Below are positions 33,612 to 42,521 of a DNA stretch of 64,000 nt, one piece after another; the first letter of the stretch is position 1, and each line of letters opens with the position of its first letter. Source of the stretch: Streptomyces sp. NBC_00582. Lineage in GTDB: Bacteria; Actinomycetota; Actinomycetes; Streptomycetales; Streptomycetaceae. The notes below the pieces were generated by a model that was not told the origin of the DNA, ran no database searches, and saw only the letters and a program-made list of their open reading frames with translations. The stretch lies in contig NZ_CP107772.1 in the NCBI RefSeq assembly GCF_036345155.1, positions 6,014,001 through 6,078,000 of the forward strand, in the 5' to 3' direction. A program made the position numbers and the translations under genes.

Positions 33612-35357
33612 TCAGGTGAGGAGGATCGCCACGTCGCCGTTGCGGGGGGTGGGGCCCGTGCGGCGGGTCACGGGCAGGAGGCGGCCGTCGGGGCGGACCA
33701 GGAAGAGGAGTTCGGCGCCCCGGGGGAGCGGGCCCGCCACCGGGTGGGCGCCTACCCGGGCGCCCTCGGCACAGCGGCGGGCCAGTTCGGCGCCGGTCAG
33801 GTCCGCCCCGAAGAGCACCTCGCCCCCGGAGTACGGGGCGACGACCCCCTCGCTGTCCGCGGGCGGCCCCAGCCGCTGGACCGGGCCCTCGATTTGGCCC
33901 GCCAGACGCGTGGCGGCCAGCGCGTTGAAGTCGTCCTCCTCGGTCAGCAGCAGCACCCCGGTGAGGCCTTCCAGCTCGGCGCCGGCCCCGGTGGCCGCCG
34001 CGAGCAGCTCCCCCGGGGCCAGACGGAGACCGGCCGCGGTGATCCTCTCCCGCTCCTCCTCCCGGCCCGCCCACAGCACGACCTCCAGCCCCGCCGACCG
34101 CAGCGCCAGCCCCAGCTCCACCACCCAGGGGGCACCGCCCACCAGCAGCGGCCGCGAGCGCGCCGTCCGCACCACGCGCAGCCGCCGGGCCACGGGCGCG
34201 GCCGTCAGCCCGTACAGCGTCACCGTCGCCACGATCACCACGAACGTGGCGGGCAGGATCCTCGACGCGCCGCCGATCCCGTCGTCCACCAGCGCCGCCG
34301 AGAACGTCGACGCGGTGGACGCGGCGACGATGCCCCGGGGCGCCATCCAGCCCACGAACCCCCGCTCCCCGCGCGTCAGATCCGTCCGCAGACCGGAGAC
34401 CACCGCCACCACGGGCCGGGTCACCAGGACGAGGACGGCGACGATCCCGAGCGCCGGCAGCACCACATGGCGCAGCGACTGCGGGGTGACCGTCGCGGAG
34501 ATGGAGACGAAGAGCAGACCGATGACCAGGTGGACGAGCGTCTCGAAGAACGGCCTGCGGGTGGAGACGCCGACACCGGGCAGATTCGCGACGGCGAGGC
34601 CCATCAGGACGGCCGCGATGAGGCCGGTGTCGTCCCGGGCCACGTCACAGGCGGCGGCGACCCCGACCACCGCCGCGAGCTGCACCGTCGCCCCCAGCAC
34701 CTCGCCCGGCCGGAGCCGGCGCAGCAGCAGGACCAGGACCGCCGAGCCCACCACGCCCCCCGCCACACCGACCGCCACACTGAGGAGGAACGCCCCCACC
34801 CGGCTGCCGAGGCCGTGCTGCTCGCCGGCCGTCACCGCGTGGAAGACCACCGCGCCCAGCAGCCCGCCCACCGGGTCGATCAGGGACCCCTCCCAGACGA
34901 GGATCCGCTGGACGCGTTCCGTGGGGCGTACGAACGTCAGCAGCGGGCCGACCACCGTGGGCCCGGACACGACCACGATCGCGCCCAGCATGATCGCCGC
35001 GTCGCCGGACATCCCGAGCAGCGGGGCGGCGAGCAGCGCGGCCGACACACAGGTGACCGGCACACCGAACCACAGCAGTCGGCGCACCACCCGGCGGGTG
35101 TGCGACACGAACCGCCGTAGATCCAGGCCCAGACCGGCGTCGTACAGGATCACCGCGACGGCCAGGGACACCATGGGGGAGAAGGCGCCGCCCAGCAGCC
35201 GCCCCGGGTCGACCTCGTCCGTGAGCGCCCCGGCGGTGAAACCGACCGGCAGCAGCACGATCAGAGCCGGGATCCGCAGCGCCCCCGCCAGCACCTGCGA
35301 GCCCACCGCCAGCACGGTGATCAGGGCGAGACCGGTGAGGATCTGGTCGGTCGTCAC
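33612..35357 (-). CDS. Cation:proton antiporter (CPA1-like) with cytoplasmic TrkA-like tail
   Basis: A 581-residue protein. Residues 1-395 form about 12 membrane helices of the Na+/H+ exchanger fold, with VILYDAGLGLDLRRF near 75 and WEGSLIDPVGGLLGAVVFH near 160 (transport-site Asp). Residues about 400-580 are a Rossmann-like TrkA-N/TrkA-C segment (RSRPLLVGGAPWVVELGLAL) that probably binds a nucleotide to gate transport. ATG at 35357. Ion specificity is unknown. Similar two-domain antiporters occur across actinobacteria. Confidence 0.92.
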   Translation of the reverse strand: MTTDQILTGLALITVLAVGSQVLAGALRIPALIVLLPVGFTAGALTDEVDPGRLLGGAFSPMVSLAVAVILYDAGLGLDLRRFVSHTRRVVRRLLWFGVPVTCVSAALLAAPLLGMSGDAAIMLGAIVVVSGPTVVGPLLTFVRPTERVQRILVWEGSLIDPVGGLLGAVVFHAVTAGEQHGLGSRVGAFLLSVAVGVAGGVVGSAVLVLLLRRLRPGEVLGATVQLAAVVGVAAACDVARDDTGLIAAVLMGLAVANLPGVGVSTRRPFFETLVHLVIGLLFVSISATVTPQSLRHVVLPALGIVAVLVLVTRPVVAVVSGLRTDLTRGERGFVGWMAPRGIVAASTASTFSAALVDDGIGGASRILPATFVVIVATVTLYGLTAAPVARRLRVVRTARSRPLLVGGAPWVVELGLALRSAGLEVVLWAGREEERERITAAGLRLAPGELLAAATGAGAELEGLTGVLLLTEEDDFNALAATRLAGQIEGPVQRLGPPADSEGVVAPYSGGEVLFGADLTGAELARRCAEGARVGAHPVAGPLPRGAELLFLVRPDGRLLPVTRRTGPTPRNGDVAILLT

Positions 35358-35500
35358 CGCCGGTGTCCCTTCGGGGGATCGGCGGATTCAGCCGACTGGG
35401 CCCGTCCCGGATGACGCGGACCGCAGGTCGCGGCAGCCTGGGCCCAAGAGAGCCCGATGACCTCCCGCAGGGCTTGCCGCACAGACGAGGACCCGTCGCC

Positions 35501-35872
35501 ATGATCTGTCGAAGCCGCGCCGGCCGGCGGGCCGCAGCCGTCGTTCTCGTGTTCGCCGTCGCGGGCTGTACGGGGCACTCCGCCGTGGGCACGATCGAGT
35601 ACACGACCCCGGGCGACCGGGTGGTGCAGATCCAGAGCCCCTCCCGCGACGGCTGCCACCCGCTGCCCGGCGGCGCCCACCACGTCAGCAACTACACCGA
35701 CGACGACATCCGGCTGTACGCCAACACGGACTGCGTGCTGACGACGGCGGGGAACGACCAGAGCGGCCGGATCGGCGGTGAGGCGTTCTACCTCGGTACG
35801 CAGATGGCCGTCGAGTACACACCCGGTCAGTCCCCGTGGCTGAGCTACTCGGTGGTCGGCGGGGGCGGCTGA
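35501..35872 (+). CDS. Small secreted lipoprotein
   Basis: A 123-residue protein with a lipoprotein signal: basic start, hydrophobic AAAVVLVFAVAGC, lipobox V-A-G-C at about residue 23. The mature part is beta-rich with two further Cys (RDGCHPLP and NTDCVLTT) likely to form a disulfide. Function unknown. ATG at 35501, GAGGA about 9 bp upstream. Convergent with the DUF6325 gene 5 bp away. Confidence 0.8.
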   Translation: MICRSRAGRRAAAVVLVFAVAGCTGHSAVGTIEYTTPGDRVVQIQSPSRDGCHPLPGGAHHVSNYTDDDIRLYANTDCVLTTAGNDQSGRIGGEAFYLGTQMAVEYTPGQSPWLSYSVVGGGG

Positions 35873-35877
35873 GCCCC

Positions 35878-36321
35878 TCAGGACGCGGCCTCGGCCGCTT
35901 CGAGGGAGGCGAGGACCGCCTGGACGTTCAGCCGCCCGGAGGCGACCAGCTGGCCGCCGCCGCGCCGCAGGGCCGCGGCGAACGGCGCCGCCCACAGGTT
36001 CTCGTAGACCAGCAGCCCGGCGGAGTTGCCGGGCTCCACCGCCACGGCCGCCTCCTCCAGGTCGTCCTGGCCCAGCACACCGGAGTGGACGCCCTCGAAG
36101 ACGGTCAGGTCCAGTTCGCCGTCGCCGGTGAGATCGGCGATCTCCAGGGCGGTCACCGAGCCGTCCTCGTCCTTCCTGATGAACATCAGGTCCAGGATGC
36201 GGACGATGCCGCGGTCCACCAGATCGACCAGCAGCGGGAAGGCCTCGCCCGTCATCCGGTTGCCGGGGAACTCCACGACCAGGTAGTCGATGGGTCCCAT
36301 CTCGTCGATTTGCTCGCTCAC
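35878..36321 (-). CDS. DUF6325-family protein
   Basis: A 147-residue soluble protein. It has the family start MGPIDYLVVEFPGNRMTGEAF, then LLVDLVDRGIVRILDL and FIRKDEDG, and a C-terminal AGLLVYENLWAAPFAAALRR. Function is unknown; members often sit beside SHOCT or stress-response genes. GTG at 36321 behind AGAGGTGA is preferred to the frame start at 36369. Confidence 0.88.
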   Translation of the reverse strand: MSEQIDEMGPIDYLVVEFPGNRMTGEAFPLLVDLVDRGIVRILDLMFIRKDEDGSVTALEIADLTGDGELDLTVFEGVHSGVLGQDDLEEAAVAVEPGNSAGLLVYENLWAAPFAAALRRGGGQLVASGRLNVQAVLASLEAAEAAS

Positions 36322-36491
36322 GGCGGTCACCTCTGGTGCTCGTGGGGTCCCCGACTGCCATTGCAGCACCGGACCCGGGCCGTCGCACCCGCTGCCCGGT
36401 TCATCCGGCCGGCCGCATCCCGGAAAGCCGGCTCACCCCTCCGGCCGCTCCCGGCTCGCCCGCCCGCCTCCACCGGGATCTCCTCGGAGGC

Positions 36492-37883
36492 ATGACAGGC
36501 AGCGACACACCGCCGCCGGAGCGGCAGCCGGATCGTGAGCCGAACCGCGAGCCCGATCGCGCGCAGGAGCGTGAGCTGGAGGAACTGCATCGCCGCGTAC
36601 GGGAGCTGGAGAGCGCCCGGCACGAGCCCAGGCACCGGCTGCGGGCGCTCGGCTCGACGCTGCTGATCATCCTGGCGTCGCTGCTGGCCCTGCTCGCGGT
36701 GGTCGCCGTCTGGGCCAACAGCATCGTGCGGGACACCGACCGCTATGTCGCCACGGTGGCGCCGCTCGCCTCCGACCCGGACGTCCAGCAGGCGGTGACC
36801 ACCCGCGTCACCGACGCCGTCATCCGGCAGATCGACGTGGACGGCCTGGTCAAGCAGCTCAGCGACGCGGCGAAGGAGCAGGGTGTGCCGCCGAGGATCG
36901 CGGGGCTCGTCGACGACCTGGACGGCCCCATCACCAGCGGTCTGAAGGACCTGATCAGCAGCACGGTGATGCGGGTGGTCTCCAGCCCGGCCTTCGAGAC
37001 GGCCTGGAAGAACGCCAACCGCCGGGCCCACTCCGCCGTCGACAAGGCGCTGACCGGCAGCTCCGACAGTGTCGTGCAACTGAAGGACGATCAGGTCGCC
37101 ATCGACGTCGGGCCCGTCGTCGCCCAGGTGAAGGACCGGCTGGTCGACGCGGGACTGACCGTGGCGTCGAAGATCCCGGCCGTCCACACGGACTTCGTGG
37201 TGGTCCAGGGCAAGGACGTCGGCAAGATCAAGACATATATGCGGATCCTGGAGATCGTCGGCAACTGGCTGCCGATCATCGCGGTGCTGGTGGCCGCCGC
37301 GGGTGTGTTCGTCGCCGCCCACCGGAGGCGGGCGCTGATCGGGGCCGCGATCGGCTTCTTCCTCGCCATGGTGCTGCTGGGCGTGGCCCTGAGCGTCTTC
37401 CGCGCGGTGTACCTCGACCATCTGCCGACGGGCACCAACGAGGGTGCCGCGGGCGCGATCTACGACGCGCTGGTGCGGTTCCTGCGCTCCAGCGTGCGGG
37501 CGGTCGGGGCGCTGGCCCTGGTCACGGCCATCGGCGCGTTCTTCGTCGGACCCTCGCGGCCCGCCGTGTTCACCCGGCACTTCTTCAGCAGGGGCATCGG
37601 CGCGGGCCGGGACGTGGCCCTCGGGGCGGGGCTGCGGCTCGGGCCGGTGGGCCGGTTCGTGCACCGCTTCAAGACGTGGATCGGGGTGGCGATCCTGGCG
37701 GTCGCCGCGATCGTCCTGTTCACCTGGAGCTATCCGACCATGGCGGTCGTGATCTGGACGGCCGTGATCGTGCTGGCCGCCTTCGGCATCCGCGAGTTCC
37801 TGGACGCCGGCGACAGCGGCGGCACGCGGGATGCCGCGGAAGGCGGGGACGGCGGGCCGCGGGACGAGCCCGCGACGGTCTGA
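36492..37883 (+). CDS. Integral membrane protein with large extracytoplasmic domain
   Basis: A 463-residue protein. An acidic/basic coiled-coil-like start (EREPNREPDRAQEREL type) leads to a first helix near 55-75, an extracytoplasmic domain of about 180 residues (LASDPDVQQAVTTRVTDAVI), then four or five helices from about 255 and a Gly/Asp-rich tail. This layout matches a conserved actinobacterial membrane protein group of unknown function. ATG at 36492; GGAGG is only 1 bp upstream, so the true start signal may be the GGGA further back. Confidence 0.78.
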   Translation: MTGSDTPPPERQPDREPNREPDRAQERELEELHRRVRELESARHEPRHRLRALGSTLLIILASLLALLAVVAVWANSIVRDTDRYVATVAPLASDPDVQQAVTTRVTDAVIRQIDVDGLVKQLSDAAKEQGVPPRIAGLVDDLDGPITSGLKDLISSTVMRVVSSPAFETAWKNANRRAHSAVDKALTGSSDSVVQLKDDQVAIDVGPVVAQVKDRLVDAGLTVASKIPAVHTDFVVVQGKDVGKIKTYMRILEIVGNWLPIIAVLVAAAGVFVAAHRRRALIGAAIGFFLAMVLLGVALSVFRAVYLDHLPTGTNEGAAGAIYDALVRFLRSSVRAVGALALVTAIGAFFVGPSRPAVFTRHFFSRGIGAGRDVALGAGLRLGPVGRFVHRFKTWIGVAILAVAAIVLFTWSYPTMAVVIWTAVIVLAAFGIREFLDAGDSGGTRDAAEGGDGGPRDEPATV

Positions 37884-37926
37884 CGCTCTGGGTGCGCGGG
37901 GCCGGGCCCTGCCGGATGGTGGGAGC

Positions 37927-38862
37927 ATGCGGACCTCCCACGAGCTCGGCGAGGCCGGCTTCCGGTCGCTGTACCGGCGGCTGCTGAGCACGGCCCCCGG
38001 CGCCGCCTCCCCGCGCGGCGCCCTGGAGACCCTCACCCCCGACCGGGTGCTGGCCGCCGTACGCGAGGTGCGTTCGGGCCGTACGGTGTCGCTGGCCGCC
38101 CCGGTCAACACCGTCGCCGCGGCCGACGATCCACGCCCCGCCGAGCACCGGCTCACCGCACCACCGGGTGGCGTCCCGGCGCCCGGCGGCGCACTGGAGT
38201 TCGCCCGGGACCGCTTCGCGATGGACGTCCACGGCGACGTCAACACCCACCTCGACGCCCTGTGCCACGTCCTGTACGACGACACCGTGCACGGCGGTGT
38301 CCCGGCCGCCGACGTCCTGACTCCCGAGGGGGCGCGGACCCTCTCCGTCGACCTGGTCCGCGACGGTGTCGTGGGCCGCGCCGTCCTGCTCGACGTACCG
38401 GGGCTGCACGGGCTGCCCTGGCTCGAACCGGGGACCTGCGTCACCGCGGCGGACCTGGCGGCCGCCGAGGACCGGCAGGGGGTGCGGGTCGGGCCCGGCG
38501 ACCTGCTGCTCGTACGGGTGGGGCACCGGCGGCGCCGCGAGGAACTCGGGCCCTGGGACGCCGCCCGGGAGCGGGCCGGGCTGCATCCGGCCGCGCTGGA
38601 GTTCCTCGCCGAGCGGAGGGTGGCGGTGCTCGGCAGCGACGGCGACAACGACACCGCACCCAGCCCGGTGCACGGCGTGGACTTCCCGGTCCACGTCCTC
38701 GCCGTGCACGCGATGGGGCTCCATCTGCTGGACCATCTGCGGCTGGAGGACGTCCTGCCGGTCTGCGCGCGGGAGGGGCGCTGGTCGTTCCTGTGCGTGG
38801 TCGCGCCGGTGCGGCTGCCGGGGGCGACCGGGGCGCCGGTCAATCCGATCGCCGTGCTGTGA
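37927..38862 (+). CDS. Cyclase-family metal-dependent hydrolase
   Basis: A 311-residue protein of the cyclase/kynurenine-formamidase-like superfamily. The metal motif is H-x-D-x-x-x-H in THLDALCHV near residue 110. A second group reads PGDLLLVRVGHRRRREELG; the C-terminal HVLAVHAMGLHLLDHLRLED is also typical. Substrate unknown, perhaps an amide or ring-opening. ATG at 37927 follows GGTGGGAG. Confidence 0.88.
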   Translation: MRTSHELGEAGFRSLYRRLLSTAPGAASPRGALETLTPDRVLAAVREVRSGRTVSLAAPVNTVAAADDPRPAEHRLTAPPGGVPAPGGALEFARDRFAMDVHGDVNTHLDALCHVLYDDTVHGGVPAADVLTPEGARTLSVDLVRDGVVGRAVLLDVPGLHGLPWLEPGTCVTAADLAAAEDRQGVRVGPGDLLLVRVGHRRRREELGPWDAARERAGLHPAALEFLAERRVAVLGSDGDNDTAPSPVHGVDFPVHVLAVHAMGLHLLDHLRLEDVLPVCAREGRWSFLCVVAPVRLPGATGAPVNPIAVL

Positions 38863-38884
38863 GCTGCTCTTGCGGGGTGCGGGC

Positions 38885-39553
38885 TCAGGACGTCAGTTGA
38901 TGGATGCTCCGGCCCACCAGGAACAGGCCCGCCACCAGCGACACGGCGACGAGCGCCTGCTCCTGGTGCGTGCGGAACCACGTGTGCAGCCTCCTCAGGC
39001 GCAGTCGGGCCGAGTCGGGGGCGAGCAGGGTGTAGATCTCCATCGCCAGCAGGCTGCTCGTGGCGAGGACGCAGTACGCGATCAGGGCCAGGGAGGAGGA
39101 GGTGTCCGACAGATCGGCGCCCACCACCGTCGCCGCCCCGGCCGCCACGAGCCCCCATGGCTGCAGCAGCGGCGCCAGTCCGGCGGCGGACCACACGGAG
39201 ATGCGGTCGAGCCGGCCCGTCATCCCGCCGGAGGACTCGTGCCGGTGGGAGGCCCGCCCGTCCCGCCGCTGTCGCGGCCGACGCCGGTGCAGGCCGTATC
39301 CGATCAGACCCACGCCGACGGCCAGCTTGACGGCGGAGGCGGCGGTGGAGGGCGGGGACCTGGGGGCCGGGGGGTCTCCGCCGGTGGTGAGCAGTACGGC
39401 GGCCAGGACGACGACGAAGCACCCGAGCCAGGAGACGATGAACGCGAGCCCCTTCCAGGTGCCGCCCCGTGCCGACAGCACCAGCACGAACGCGGTCACC
39501 GACAGCGGGAACACGGCGATCGCCACCCCGATGACCACCAGATCAAGCACCAT
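38885..39553 (-). CDS. GAP-family membrane protein (Sap, sulfolipid-1-addressing type)
   Basis: A 222-residue protein with six helices. It starts VLDLVVIGVAIAVFPLSVTA, characteristic of the Sap/GAP family; the mycobacterial member helps export peptidoglycolipids or sulfolipids. The first three helices, a basic loop (HRRRPRQRRDGRASH) and the last three are complete. Start at ATG 39553 has no strong ribosome binding site. Convergent with the cyclase gene. Confidence 0.82.
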   Translation of the reverse strand: MVLDLVVIGVAIAVFPLSVTAFVLVLSARGGTWKGLAFIVSWLGCFVVVLAAVLLTTGGDPPAPRSPPSTAASAVKLAVGVGLIGYGLHRRRPRQRRDGRASHRHESSGGMTGRLDRISVWSAAGLAPLLQPWGLVAAGAATVVGADLSDTSSSLALIAYCVLATSSLLAMEIYTLLAPDSARLRLRRLHTWFRTHQEQALVAVSLVAGLFLVGRSIHQLTS

Positions 39554-39750
39554 CACACCCCCCGCACACCCGCACCACCCCGGAACCCCGCACACCCATG
39601 GCCCCATGGTCACCGCCCCACCGACCCCCCGCATCCCCGCCCCTGCCACCCGGCCGCAACCGCCACCTGCCGTGCCCCACCCCACCCGCCCCGTCACCCG
39701 TTCCGCCGTCGCCGCGAGCCGGGAGGGCCGGAGGGCGGCAGGCTGGCTTC

Positions 39751-40674
39751 ATGCAGGCAGGGAGTGGGGCCGGCGGCGGGGGAGGGCGGTGGCGGGCGAA
39801 GGGGGCGGCGGCCGGGGGCTGGGCGAAGGGGCTGCGGGGGCGGGCCGAGGCGCGGTTTCCGCTGATCACGCATCTCATGTCGCACCTGATCTCGGTGAAC
39901 GTCCTCGACTCGGCGACCCGGCTGGCCGCCCAGACCTTCCTCACGGCGATCCCCCTGATGTTCGTGGTGGCCTCGTTCGCCCCGCAGGAACTGCGCGAGC
40001 AGTTCCTCGACTCCCTTCACCACGTCTTCGGCCTGTCCGGCAGCGTCGACGACGAGCTGCGCAAGGCCCTCCTGAACACCGGCGACCCCTCCGACGAACT
40101 CCGCCAGACCACCGGTTTCGTCAGCGTGCTGATGGTGCTCATCTCCGCCACCGCGTGCAGCCGCGCCATGCAGCGGCTCTGTGAACGCGCCTGGAGCATG
40201 CCCGGCGCCAGCGCCCGGGTGGCCGCCTGGCGCTGGCTGGCGTGGCTCGCCGCCTGGCTGCTCATGATCGGCCTCCAGGGAGTCCTGCGCGACGGCTTCG
40301 GCCTGGGCCCCTGGCTGGGCGTACCGCTGCTGTTCCTCGCGGAGGTCGGCCTGTGGTGGTGGACCCAGCACCTGCTGCTGACCGCCCGGCTGCCCTGGCT
40401 GCCCCTGCTGCCGGGCGCGCTGCTGACCGGGGCCGCCCTGAGCGTCCTGACCGCCACCGCGTCCCTGTACGTGCCCCGGGCCCTCAACCACAGTTTGGAC
40501 AAGTACGGCTCGCTCGGCGCGGTCTTCACCCTGCTGTCCTGGCTGATCACCCTGTGCGTGGTCGTCACCCTGTGCATCACCGCCGGCGCGGTCGTCGCCC
40601 GTGAACCCTGGGCGGCCCGTCGGCTGGGCACACCCGAGCCGAGTCGCCGGGAACACCCTCCGGAGCTACCTTGA
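39751..40674 (+). CDS. YihY/virulence-factor BrkB-family membrane protein
   Basis: A 307-residue protein with six helices and a Gly-rich basic start. Family pattern: an early amphipathic segment (LAAQTFLTAIPLMFVVASF), a mid loop with the TTGFVSVLMVLISATACSRA helix, and YGSLGAVFTLLSWLITLCVV near the end. Once called ribonuclease BN, it is now considered a transporter-like protein without RNase activity. ATG at 39751 with GGAGGG about 25 bp upstream and no closer site, so the start is uncertain. Confidence 0.85.
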   Translation: MQAGSGAGGGGGRWRAKGAAAGGWAKGLRGRAEARFPLITHLMSHLISVNVLDSATRLAAQTFLTAIPLMFVVASFAPQELREQFLDSLHHVFGLSGSVDDELRKALLNTGDPSDELRQTTGFVSVLMVLISATACSRAMQRLCERAWSMPGASARVAAWRWLAWLAAWLLMIGLQGVLRDGFGLGPWLGVPLLFLAEVGLWWWTQHLLLTARLPWLPLLPGALLTGAALSVLTATASLYVPRALNHSLDKYGSLGAVFTLLSWLITLCVVVTLCITAGAVVAREPWAARRLGTPEPSRREHPPELP

Positions 40675-40726
40675 CAAAAGGGCACCAAGCGCCCCTTTTC
40701 CGTCCTCTCCGAGAACGGCGGCCGGT

Positions 40727-41061
40727 ATGCGCGACGCGCGGCACCACGACGTCATCGGCACCGGCGCGGGAGGCGGCACTCTCGCCCATCGGCCGGCACC
40801 CAGCGGAAAGAGCGTCCTCATCGAGTTCTACGGTGCCGCCCTGATCCGCCTGCGCCCGAGGAGTTCGGCGAGCTGCGCCACCACGGCGGTCTGTCCACCA
40901 CGACGGTCTGTCCACCACGACGGTCTGTCCACCACGACCTCGACAACCTCTACGTCGTCGACACGAGCTTCGTCCCGAGCACCGGCGCGGTCAATCCGTC
41001 GCTGACGGCCATCGCCAACGCCCCGCGCGTCGGCGACCACTTCGTGGAGCGTCTGCCATGA
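40727..41061 (+). pseudogene. GMC-family oxidoreductase remnant
   Basis: The start encodes MRDARHHDVIGTGAGGGTLA, the FAD-binding N-terminus. A frame-shifted middle gives FYGAALIRLRP and FGELRHHGG. The end gives NLYVVDTSFVPSTGAVNPS and ANAPRVGDHFVERL, the family C-terminus. Intact members exceed 500 residues; this is 335 bp, so two large internal deletions occurred. A 17-bp tandem repeat fills the second junction. Its stop overlaps the DUF2252 start (ATGA), so the remnant may still help translation of that gene. Confidence 0.88.
40887..40937. repeat. 17-bp tandem repeat, three copies
   Basis: CGGTCTGTCCACCACGA repeats perfectly at 40887, 40904 and 40921. It lies at the internal deletion junction of the GMC remnant. 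A unit not divisible by three means each copy change shifts the frame. Confidence 0.9.
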
Positions 41062-42476
41062 GCCAGTCCACCCCCACCGGCCACGACCTGCGTCACCGCA
41101 CCCCGAGGGAGCGCGCCGAGCGCGGGCGGGCCGCGCGGAGCGCCGTACCGAGGTCCTCGCACGCCGAGTACACCCCACCGCCCAAGCGCACCGACCCGGT
41201 GGACATCATCGAGGGGCAGTCGGCGAAGCGGGTCCCCGAACTCGTGCCGATCCGCTACGGCAGGATGAGCGAGTCGCCGTTCCGCTTCTACCGGGGCGCC
41301 GCCGCCATCATGGCCGCCGACCTGGCCGAGACGCCCCGCACCGGCATCCGGGTGCAGCTCTGCGGGGACGCGCACATGCTGAACTTCCGGCTGCTGGCCT
41401 CGCCGGAACGCCGGCTGATGTTCGACATCAACGACTTCGACGAGACCCTGCCGGGCCCCTGGGAGTGGGACGTCAAACGGCTGTCGGCCAGCCTCGTCAT
41501 CGCGGGCCGGGCGAACGGCTTCGGCACGAAGGAACGGGCCCGTGTGGTGCGGGCGGCCGTACGGTCGTACCGCGGCTGGATGCGCTCCTTCGCCGGGATG
41601 GGCAATCTCGCGGTCTACTACACCCGTTTCGAGGCGGACGAGCTGCAGAAGCAGTTCGCCCCCGAGATCGGCGGGAAGAACCGCGAGCGGTGGGACGAGG
41701 CCCGGGAGCGGGCCCGCGGCCATGACACCGTGCAGGTCTTCGACAAGCTCACCCATGTCGTCGCAGGCAGGCGGCTGATAGCCAACGACCCGCCGCTGCT
41801 GGTCCGCCTCCACGATCTGCTGCCGGGAGCCGAGGGCGGCGTGCTGGAGACGGAGATCAGCCGGCTCGTCGAGCGCTACGGGCAGACCCTCCAGTCCGAC
41901 CGCCGGTACCTGCTGGAGAGCTACCGGGTCGCCGACGTGGCCCGCAAGGTCGTCGGGGTCGGCAGCGTCGGCACCCGCTGCTGGATCGTGCTGCTGCTCG
42001 GCAAGGACGACGAGGACCCGCTGTTCCTCCAGGCGAAGGAGGCCGACGACTCGGTCCTCGCGCCCTACGCGGGCTCCGGCGGGTTCCGCACCCAGGGCGA
42101 GCGGGTCGTCAGCGGGCAGCGGCTGATGCAGGCGACCAGCGACATCTTCCTCGGCTGGGAACGCACCACCGGCATCGACGGCCGCCGCCGCGACTTCTAC
42201 GTCCGCCAACTGCGCGACTGGAAGGGCATCGCGGTGCCCGAGAGCATGTCGCCGAAGCGGATGACCCTGTTCGCGCAGGTCTGCGGAGCGACCCTGGCCC
42301 GCGCCCACGCCCGCTCCGGCGACCGCATCGCGATCGCCTCCTACCTGGGCGGCGGCGATGTCTTCGACCGGGCGCTGGCGACCTTCGCCGAGCTGTACGC
42401 CGACCAGAACGAGAAGGACCACCAGGCCCTCCTCGACGCCGTGAGGACGGGACGGGTCCTCGCCGAAGCGGCCTGA
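41058..42476 (+). CDS. DUF2252 protein (kinase-like fold)
   Basis: A 472-residue protein. It has the family signature RYGRMSESPFRFYRGAAAIM, then CGDAHMLNFRLLASPERRL and FDINDFDETLPGPWEWDVKR, which correspond to an aminoglycoside-phosphotransferase-like catalytic core (D-A-H-x-x-N and D-F-D). The phosphorylated substrate is unknown. The ATG overlaps the GMC remnant stop, showing the two were one operon. A GH15 gene follows after 45 bp. Confidence 0.92.
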   Translation: MSQSTPTGHDLRHRTPRERAERGRAARSAVPRSSHAEYTPPPKRTDPVDIIEGQSAKRVPELVPIRYGRMSESPFRFYRGAAAIMAADLAETPRTGIRVQLCGDAHMLNFRLLASPERRLMFDINDFDETLPGPWEWDVKRLSASLVIAGRANGFGTKERARVVRAAVRSYRGWMRSFAGMGNLAVYYTRFEADELQKQFAPEIGGKNRERWDEARERARGHDTVQVFDKLTHVVAGRRLIANDPPLLVRLHDLLPGAEGGVLETEISRLVERYGQTLQSDRRYLLESYRVADVARKVVGVGSVGTRCWIVLLLGKDDEDPLFLQAKEADDSVLAPYAGSGGFRTQGERVVSGQRLMQATSDIFLGWERTTGIDGRRRDFYVRQLRDWKGIAVPESMSPKRMTLFAQVCGATLARAHARSGDRIAIASYLGGGDVFDRALATFAELYADQNEKDHQALLDAVRTGRVLAEAA

Positions 42477-42521
42477 GAGGGACGGGGGCCACAGGGCCGA
42501 GGGGGCCGAGGAGGAACCGCA

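Noticed and set aside
36327..39422. 1031-residue minus-strand open frame
   Set aside because: Antisense to a membrane protein and cyclase gene with good codon bias; no ribosome binding site or domain.
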